Shown here in pieces: positions 7,332 through 12,055 of a DNA stretch of 12,055 bases. Source of the stretch: CAZXWN01 sp964644695 [NCBI: uncultured bacterium] (GTDB lineage: Bacteria > UBP4 > UBA4092); contig CAZXWN010000025.1 in assembly GCA_964644695.1 (NCBI GenBank), forward strand, positions 1 to 12,055, written 5' to 3'. The notes under the pieces are model-generated. The model had not been told where the DNA came from. It did not search any database and saw only the letters and a program-made list of their open reading frames with translations. The position numbers were made by a program, and so were the translations under genes. Positions within the stretch are counted from its first letter, which is position 1. The number at the start of each line of letters is the position of its first letter.

Positions 7332-7391
7332 TTTCCCTAAAATACAAAATATTCATTATTCTAATGGATTATGGTTGATATGTGGAGTGTC

Positions 7392-7877
7392 TTAATGGGA
7401 TGAATATAATCGGCAGGCCAATTCAGCCATCCGCCGAGCATAATTCCGGCAACAATTCAAGGACCTTTCATCCGGGGTCTTAATTCCCACAGGCCCATAA
7501 TGGTCACCCTGATGCATCCCCAGAACCACCATTCCATGAATCAACCAGGCATGATGAATATTGAGAAGCGTTGTTTCATTCCCGCCGCCAATATTGGCAG
7601 AACTGGTAAAAGCGCCTCCCAGTTTTCCAGCCAGTTCCCCATGATATTTCACAGAATCATCAATCAACTTCTTACATTCCCAGGGCATACTGCCATAATA
7701 AGTCGGAGCACCCATTATCAAAACATCGTAATTTTTCAATTCAGAAGGCTCTACTTCCACCACAGGTTTCAAATCCACTTCAATCCCGGAAACTTGCTTC
7801 ATACTTTCGGAAATTTCCTGGGCCATCACCTGGGTATTACCCGTCCGGGTATAGTACATTACCAATACTTTCGGCAT
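7392..7877 (-). CDS. Short WrbA-like flavodoxin-family protein
   Basis: The 161-residue chain has the flavodoxin fold signature: VLVMYYTRTGNT (4-15) with the FMN-phosphate loop T10-T15; GAPTYYG (56-62); and TSSANIGGGNETTLL (91-105), which parallels the WrbA FTSTASQHGGQETTLL region. WrbA proteins are cytoplasmic FMN-dependent NAD(P)H:quinone oxidoreductases of about 200 residues; this one is about 35 shorter and differs after HYGPVG (126-131). A plain flavodoxin-like reductase is the alternative. Start choice: GAGGA at 7888-7884 lies six bases before ATG 7877 but touches the in-frame TTG at 7883, so the ATG is the start. There is no signal peptide, so its role beside secreted glycan enzymes is unclear. 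No terminator separates it from the downstream GH20-like gene. Confidence 0.85.
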   Translation of the reverse strand: MPKVLVMYYTRTGNTQVMAQEISESMKQVSGIEVDLKPVVEVEPSELKNYDVLIMGAPTYYGSMPWECKKLIDDSVKYHGELAGKLGGAFTSSANIGGGNETTLLNIHHAWLIHGMVVLGMHQGDHYGPVGIKTPDERSLNCCRNYARRMAELACRLYSSH

Positions 7878-7883
7878 AGTCAA

Positions 7884-7890
7884 TCCTCAC
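7884..7890 (-). promoter_or_regulatory. Ribosome binding site that decides the flavodoxin start
   Basis: GTGAGGA on the minus strand is six bases from ATG 7877 and zero from TTG 7883, so it rules out the longer TTG-started form. Confidence 0.75.
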
Positions 7891-7951
7891 TCTTTATTTA
7901 CGTAATATTTTAATAATAAACGATTCTCAGTGCCGCATGAAACGAATAAAT

Positions 7952-7979
7952 AAAAAGGGACGGCATTAACTGCCGTCCC
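7952..7979 (-). terminator. Rho-independent terminator of esterase 1
   Basis: GGGACGGCA (7957-7965) pairs perfectly with TGCCGTCCC (7971-7979) around a TTAAC loop. On the minus strand five Ts follow (7956-7952), then more AT. It lies about 27 bases after the stop codon at 8007 and ends transcription before the flavodoxin gene. Confidence 0.9.
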
Positions 7980-8006
7980 GTGTAAAACATAACTCTCTGG
8001 AATACA

Positions 8007-9344
8007 TTAGGGCTTCAGATAGGTCTTGAACCAATCCGCATTTTCCTGCCGCATAATGGGAGAGATTTCATGATCTGCCATCGGATCCATCACCAATTTG
8101 CGAGTCACACCCGCGGGAATCCGGTTATGGGCAACAATACCGCCCAACGGAGGACAGACGCGATCTGTTAATCCAACGGTAATCTGAACAGGACATTTGA
8201 TGGATTCGGCCAGGTTAACAGGGTCACAATACATCAGTGATTTCTGTGCCATCTTTCCAATTTTCGGATCCAGCATCTTATCTAAAATAGGCTGACCGAA
8301 TGAGTAGAACTTCGAATAATCCCATAAATTACATATATAGGGCACATTAGCACAGGCGGCTTTCACTCGGGAATCCAAACCTGCTGCCGCAAGAGCAAAG
8401 GCACCACCCTGACTCCCACCTTCCTGACCTAATCTGTTTGCATCCACTTCAGGACGGGAAGACAAGAAATCCAAACCCCGAACAATGTCCATGTAGGCCC
8501 CAGTGTAATAATATTCATCAGGATTTTCGACTTTATAGAGATGGTGTCCTGCGGGTAAAGGCCAGAATTCCTTACTGGGTCCGTGTCCACGGGGGTTCAT
8601 GGATAAGGTAATGTATCCATCCGCAGTTCGGTCAATCGGTGTTTCTTCCGCACCATATCCCGGAGCAATCTGGATGGCAGGATATTTCTTTCCATTAGGG
8701 GTAGGACTCAGAGGGTCCACATCATTGGGAACAAAATACCAGGCCGCAATTGTCATTCCACCATAGGATTGCATCACTATTTTGTAGCAGTTTCCAGTAG
8801 CGGACTTCTTCTCAGGAACAGGCGTGATTACCGCATTCATCGGAACCGCGGCTAATTTGGCCTTTTTGTCTGCCCAGAATTGTTCAAAATCTTTGGGCCG
8901 TTTAGTCTTGGCGTTGCCTTTATAATCCATGACAGATTTGGTCATATCAAATTTCGCACGCCAGTTCCCGACAAAATCGGGTTTTTCAGGATTGACCAGT
9001 TTTTCGACTCGGACACCCAAAATATCAGGTTGCCCACGAGTCGGTAATACGAAAGAAACCGTTTCTGTGGCCATGGCTTCACGAACCATCAGGCAAGTTT
9101 CTACCAGAGTAGCTCCTTTAGGATTATCCAGAGCATAAGCTGTAAACCGAAGCCGAATCGTAGAATCTTCGGCATTTCCGTTGGGGACAGCCTCCATGGA
9201 AGGATACCCTCCCTCAACAGCCGGGTGAAATCGGAAGTCCATTGGTCGCATCACCCGGGTGGGTGCGATCGTTGTGGTTAATGTGGCCATCAGTACTAAA
9301 AATCCTTTCAGTACGAATCGGGGGAAAAGTTGTGTTTTCATCAT
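8007..9344 (-). CDS. Secreted CE7-type acetyl xylan esterase / cephalosporin-C deacetylase family, copy 1
   Basis: A basic start and hydrophobic run (about residues 4-27) form a signal peptide. Residues about 32-140 are a module found in all three copies (RPMD-F-x-F to LPTRG and beyond), not part of the usual CE7 enzyme of about 320 residues. The alpha/beta-hydrolase core starts at KRPKDFEQFW (148-157). Catalytic residues by motif are Ser311 in GGSQGG (309-314), Asp394 (GLTD) and His425 (DHE); the oxyanion loop is PGYGAEE (228-234). The CE7 RGQ motif reads RGH (252-254). CE7 enzymes remove acetyl groups from sugars, xylan fragments and cephalosporins; the substrate here is unknown. ATG 9344 is followed directly by ATG 9341, where the paralogue's start would align. 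No Shine-Dalgarno site is present: a TATAAT lies seven bases upstream. It is the most divergent of the three copies. Confidence 0.88.
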   Translation of the reverse strand: MMKTQLFPRFVLKGFLVLMATLTTTIAPTRVMRPMDFRFHPAVEGGYPSMEAVPNGNAEDSTIRLRFTAYALDNPKGATLVETCLMVREAMATETVSFVLPTRGQPDILGVRVEKLVNPEKPDFVGNWRAKFDMTKSVMDYKGNAKTKRPKDFEQFWADKKAKLAAVPMNAVITPVPEKKSATGNCYKIVMQSYGGMTIAAWYFVPNDVDPLSPTPNGKKYPAIQIAPGYGAEETPIDRTADGYITLSMNPRGHGPSKEFWPLPAGHHLYKVENPDEYYYTGAYMDIVRGLDFLSSRPEVDANRLGQEGGSQGGAFALAAAGLDSRVKAACANVPYICNLWDYSKFYSFGQPILDKMLDPKIGKMAQKSLMYCDPVNLAESIKCPVQITVGLTDRVCPPLGGIVAHNRIPAGVTRKLVMDPMADHEISPIMRQENADWFKTYLKP

Positions 9345-9351
9345 GGAGAAA

Positions 9352-9379
9352 ATTATAACATTCCTTATTAAGGTGTAAA
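9352..9379 (-). promoter_or_regulatory. Promoter of esterase 1, giving a leaderless or near-leaderless mRNA
   Basis: TTTACA (9379-9374, five of six matches) is followed after 16 bases by a perfect TATAAT (9357-9352). The hexamer ends seven bases before ATG 9344, so transcription should start at or one base before the start codon. The intervening bases TTTCTCC contain no Shine-Dalgarno site. Confidence 0.7.
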
Positions 9380-9388
9380 AAATATAAT

Positions 9389-9425
9389 AAAAAAAGCCCG
9401 AAGAACCAAGAGGTCCTTCGGGCTT
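9389..9425 (-). terminator. Rho-independent terminator of esterase 2
   Basis: AAGCCCGAAG (9394-9403) pairs with CTTCGGGCTT (9416-9425). One mismatch then leads to three more pairs (9405-9407 with 9412-9414). On the minus strand a run of seven Ts (9395-9389) follows. It lies about 17 bases after the stop at 9442 and ten bases before the -35 box of the esterase 1 promoter. Confidence 0.9.
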
Positions 9426-9441
9426 ATCCAGTTAGTTTCTA

Positions 9442-10752
9442 TTATTTTTTTAGCCAAGTATTCTGCCAAATGACTTTTTCATGTCCAAATAGTGGGGCAA
9501 TTTCGTGATCTGCCATCGGGTCCGTGACCAGGGCACGCGGCACACCAGCCGGAACGCGATTCAAAGCAACCACACCATTGAGTGGGGGACAAACCTGGTC
9601 TTGCAGTCCCACAGTAACCATAATTGGACACTGGATGCTTTCCGCAATGTTAGCAGGGTCATGATACATCAGGGTCTGTTGAACCTTCTTACCGATTTTG
9701 GGGTCTTCCATCAGGGTTTGGAATTTGCGAGATACCATTGGCCCAAAATCTCTAAGATTAACAATGAACGGCACATAAGCCACACCACACCGAATCCGAT
9801 GGTCTAATCCACAAAGGGCTATTGTAAAAGCACCCCCCTGGCTGGATCCTTCCACTCCCACTCGAGTCGTATCCACTTCCGGACGGGAGAACAGGAAATC
9901 CAATCCCCGAATACAATCCAGATATGCACCATGGTAATAATATTCTTTGGGGTCTTCTACCCGATAATACTGATGGTCCCCAGGTAACGGCCAATATTCA
10001 TTGCTGGCACCGTGTCCTCTGGGATTCATGGACAGTGTAATATATCCCTCGTCCGTCCGGTCATAGGGCCCCTGTGGACAGGCATATCCAGGTTGGGCTT
10101 GAATGGCAGGATACTTCTTGGTAGTTTTTTCCGGATGGAATAAATCAACTTCCTTGGGAGTCATCACCCAGGAAACAACGGTCACATTTCCATAGGAGGC
10201 CAATAAAACCTTATATAACCGACCCGTGGGTGACGATGTCTTTTCCTCAGTAATAATGGGTTTCAAAGGAATAGCATCCAAATCTTTACGAGCCTGGGCC
10301 CAGAATTGATCAAAATCTTTGGGCCGCTTGGTCAAAGGATTACCATTGTAAGTTAAGTTGGACTGGCCATTACGATAGAGAGCTGCCCAAAATCCAATTT
10401 TCTTCGTTGTCTGAGTATCCAGAACTTCTTCCACCCGAACACCGATATAATCCTGATGTCCTCGGGTTGGCAGTATAAAAGATACTGTTTCAGTTGCTTT
10501 GGCATCACGGACACTTAAAACATGTTCCACAGTATCCCAAGCCACACAAGTAAACCGGATTGTCTTGACTGCATCATCCGCTCGGCCGGTCGGATAGGCC
10601 GTCATCGAAGGTGTCCCGCCTCCCATCGCCGGGTCAAATCGAATATCCATGGGTCGAGTCACCTTGGCGTAAGTATAGTCAATTAATGAGGTTGCTAACA
10701 TGAGGAGAGGTAACCCTTTCCTAATTAAAAAAGAAATAAGTGAAGTTTTCAT
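9442..10752 (-). CDS. Secreted CE7-type acetyl esterase, copy 2
   Basis: The signal peptide spans residues 1-29, with likely cleavage after YTYA. The shared N-terminal module covers about 32-138, and the hydrolase core begins at KRPKDFDQFW (142-151). Catalytic residues by motif are Ser304 in GSSQGG, Asp385 (GLQD) and His416 (DHE). RGH (245-247) stands where CE7 enzymes have RGQ. The oxyanion loop is PGYACPQ (221-227). Deacetylation of an extracytoplasmic acetylated saccharide is the family-based expectation. ATG 10752 has no Shine-Dalgarno site; a TATAAT ends nine bases upstream. The mature region matches copy 3 without net insertions or deletions, and by eye most residues are identical, more than with copy 1. 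Its own promoter and terminator make it a single-gene unit. Confidence 0.88.
   Translation of the reverse strand: MKTSLISFLIRKGLPLLMLATSLIDYTYAKVTRPMDIRFDPAMGGGTPSMTAYPTGRADDAVKTIRFTCVAWDTVEHVLSVRDAKATETVSFILPTRGHQDYIGVRVEEVLDTQTTKKIGFWAALYRNGQSNLTYNGNPLTKRPKDFDQFWAQARKDLDAIPLKPIITEEKTSSPTGRLYKVLLASYGNVTVVSWVMTPKEVDLFHPEKTTKKYPAIQAQPGYACPQGPYDRTDEGYITLSMNPRGHGASNEYWPLPGDHQYYRVEDPKEYYYHGAYLDCIRGLDFLFSRPEVDTTRVGVEGSSQGGAFTIALCGLDHRIRCGVAYVPFIVNLRDFGPMVSRKFQTLMEDPKIGKKVQQTLMYHDPANIAESIQCPIMVTVGLQDQVCPPLNGVVALNRVPAGVPRALVTDPMADHEIAPLFGHEKVIWQNTWLKK
10643..10683. repeat. 41-bp perfect direct repeat, unit in esterase 2
   Basis: These 41 bases, coding the end of the signal peptide and the mature start (IDYTYAKVTRPMD plus the next two bases), are identical to 12015-12055 in esterase 3. 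The flanking coding sequence differs at many codons. Confidence 0.9.
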
Positions 10753-10761
10753 AATGGATAA

Positions 10762-10788
10762 ATTATACCATTCATAGAACCCTGTAAA
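10762..10788 (-). promoter_or_regulatory. Promoter of esterase 2, giving a near-leaderless mRNA
   Basis: TTTACA (10788-10783) is followed after 15 bases by a perfect TATAAT (10767-10762), nine bases before ATG 10752. The predicted start, at the A near 10755, leaves about three leader bases (ATT). TTTTTTACA and TATAATTT are shared with the esterase 1 promoter, while the spacer differs by one base in length. Confidence 0.65.
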
Positions 10789-10813
10789 AAATCTGAGGAA
10801 ATATCATCCTTTA

Positions 10814-12055
10814 TCACTTCTTCAACCAGGTATCCTGCCAAATTTTCTTTTCTTTTATAAATAGGGGAGAGATTTCATGGTCAGCATTTGGATCAATAAC
10901 CAGTGATTTAGGTACCCCCGGTGGGATTCTGTTATATGAGGCGACACCGTTACCCGCCGGACAAATCTGGTCCTGTAATCCAGAAGTTATCATAATCGGA
11001 CACTGCACACCCTGTGCCATATTCATCGCGTCAAGGTACATCAGTGTTATATATATCACATCTTTATCTTTCGCTTCTCGAACTATTGAAAGGAGTTTGC
11101 GGGATAGAGAGCGGTCACTGGCCATTAAGTTTGAGAATCCAGGAACAAATGCCACACCACATCGAAGTCGGTGGTCCAGTGCACACATCGCCAACGTACA
11201 GGCTCCTCCCTGACTACTTCCTTCTACTCCAACCCTCGTAGCATCGACTTCCGGACGCGAAAACAAGAAGTCCAAGCCACGAAGAGAGTCCATATAAATC
11301 CCAAAGTAGTAATAGTTCTTTGGGTTATCTAATGATTCATACATACACCCATCAGTCAACTTCCAATACTGATTTGTTGGACCATGTCCCCTGGAATTCA
11401 TGCTTAAAGTAATATAGCCTTCAGCAGTCCGATCATAAGGCTCTTGATTGGCACCGGCCCCAGGATGAATCTGGATAGCTGGATACTTTTCTGTTGTTTT
11501 GTTCGGATGCAACAGATCCACTTCTTTGGGAGTCATACACCAAGTAACTAATGTAATATTTCCATACGATGGCAATAGCACTTTATATAGTCTGCCAGTA
11601 GTTGAACTTGTTTTCTCTTCAGTGATAACAGGTTTAAGAGGAATAGCATTCAGCTCTTTACGTGCCTGGTCCCAAAATTTATCAAAATCTTTGGGCCGCT
11701 GGGTCAACGGATGTCCAGGGTAATCCATATTTGACTGCCCATTCCGATACAAAGCCGGCCATACTCCAATATCCTTAGTAGATTGGTTATCCAAAACTTC
11801 TTCCACCCGGACACCGATATAATCCTCCTGACCACGAGTTGGCAAAACAAAGGAGACACTCTCAGATGATTTAGACTCATGTACACATAAGATATGTTCC
11901 GCAGTATCCCAGGCTACGCAAGTAAATCGTATTGTCTTATTTGCATCATCCTCTCGGCCACTGGGATATGCCGTCATTGTGGGGAATCCACCATCCAGAG
12001 CCGGATTGAATTGGATATCCATGGGTCGAGTCACCTTGGCGTAAGTATAGTCAAT
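10814..12055 (-). CDS. Secreted CE7-type acetyl esterase, copy 3 (5' end beyond right edge)
   Basis: The frame is open to the last base. The visible part starts IDYTYAKVTRPMD, identical to residues 24-36 of copy 2, so the GTG at 12034 is an internal Val and the signal peptide lies outside the window. From that Val to the end it has 406 residues, exactly as copy 2 does. The nucleophile Ser is coded at 11215-11213 (GSSQGG); the Asp (GLQD) and His (DHE) motifs are also present, so it looks catalytically complete. RGH again replaces RGQ. The oxyanion loop reads PGAG: the Tyr of copies 1 and 2 is Ala (codon 11458-11456). The gene ends with tandem stops TGA TAA (10816-10811). Only a weak 4-bp hairpin precedes the next promoter's T-run, so termination before copy 2 may be leaky. 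Confidence 0.88.
   Translation of the reverse strand: MDYTYAKVTRPMDIQFNPALDGGFPTMTAYPSGREDDANKTIRFTCVAWDTAEHILCVHESKSSESVSFVLPTRGQEDYIGVRVEEVLDNQSTKDIGVWPALYRNGQSNMDYPGHPLTQRPKDFDKFWDQARKELNAIPLKPVITEEKTSSTTGRLYKVLLPSYGNITLVTWCMTPKEVDLLHPNKTTEKYPAIQIHPGAGANQEPYDRTAEGYITLSMNSRGHGPTNQYWKLTDGCMYESLDNPKNYYYFGIYMDSLRGLDFLFSRPEVDATRVGVEGSSQGGACTLAMCALDHRLRCGVAFVPGFSNLMASDRSLSRKLLSIVREAKDKDVIYITLMYLDAMNMAQGVQCPIMITSGLQDQICPAGNGVASYNRIPPGVPKSLVIDPNADHEISPLFIKEKKIWQDTWLKK
12015..12055. repeat. 41-bp perfect direct repeat, unit in esterase 3
   Basis: Identical to 10643-10683 in esterase 2. The identity still holds at the last base of the window, so the true repeat may be longer. Confidence 0.9.

Noticed and set aside
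7320-7391. Separate promoter for the GH20-like gene
   Set aside because: AT-rich hexamers such as TAGAAT occur on the minus strand, but no -35 element at proper spacing stands out from the background.
7881-7883. TTG start for the flavodoxin gene
   Set aside because: The GAGGA ribosome site touches this TTG directly, whereas ATG 7877 is at the right spacing.
10768-10813. Terminator after esterase 3
   Set aside because: Only a 4-bp AGGA/TCCT stem is found before the T-run, and that T-run belongs to the esterase 2 promoter region. Too weak to call.
12032-12034. GTG as the start codon of esterase 3
   Set aside because: The frame continues open to the window edge and the upstream residues match copy 2's signal peptide end, so this GTG is an internal Val.

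Overview
The window comes from an uncultured-looking bacterium that I cannot place in a phylum. Shine-Dalgarno sites, sigma70-type -35/-10 boxes and Rho-independent terminators are all bacterial. Four of the proteins start with secretion signals, and the theme is extracellular glycan processing. Polysaccharide-degrading lineages of the PVC or related candidate phyla are plausible, but this is only an inference from gene content.

Layout. Positions 1-54 (minus) hold the first 18 codons of a secreted protein or lipoprotein that runs off the left edge. Positions 55-702 are intergenic: divergent promoters, an 85-bp palindromic MITE/REP-like element (175-259), a two-hairpin region (373-443) and a C-rich tract. 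Positions 703-2736 (plus) encode a divergent full-length transketolase-family enzyme. It meets, tail to tail with one base between, a RetSat/phytoene-dehydrogenase-like FAD oxidoreductase (minus, 2738-4300). Further along the minus strand are a 955-residue secreted GH20-like protein (4452-7319), a short WrbA/flavodoxin-type protein (7392-7877), and three tandem secreted CE7-type acetyl esterases (8007-9344, 9442-10752, and 10814 to the right edge, where the third is cut).

How the genes fit together. The three esterases plus the GH20-like protein suggest deacetylation and trimming of an acetylated glycan outside the cytoplasm. No transporter, SusC/SusD pair or regulator is visible, so the substrate and the wider locus are unknown. 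The first two esterase genes each have a promoter directly against the start codon and no Shine-Dalgarno site, which suggests leaderless or near-leaderless mRNAs, and each is followed by its own terminator. The flavodoxin and GH20 genes may share a transcript that ends at the 4400-4430 terminator. The transketolase and the FAD enzyme are probably unrelated to the glycan genes.

Points most worth a second look: the Asp-to-Cys change in the GH20 catalytic pair; Glu-to-Asp at the transketolase position that normally activates thiamine diphosphate; RGH in place of the CE7 RGQ signature in all three esterases; an oxyanion-loop Tyr-to-Ala change in the third esterase; a 41-bp perfect repeat at the 5' ends of esterases 2 and 3; and the paired leaderless promoters. 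I see no CRISPR array, tRNA, rRNA, transposase or phage gene.
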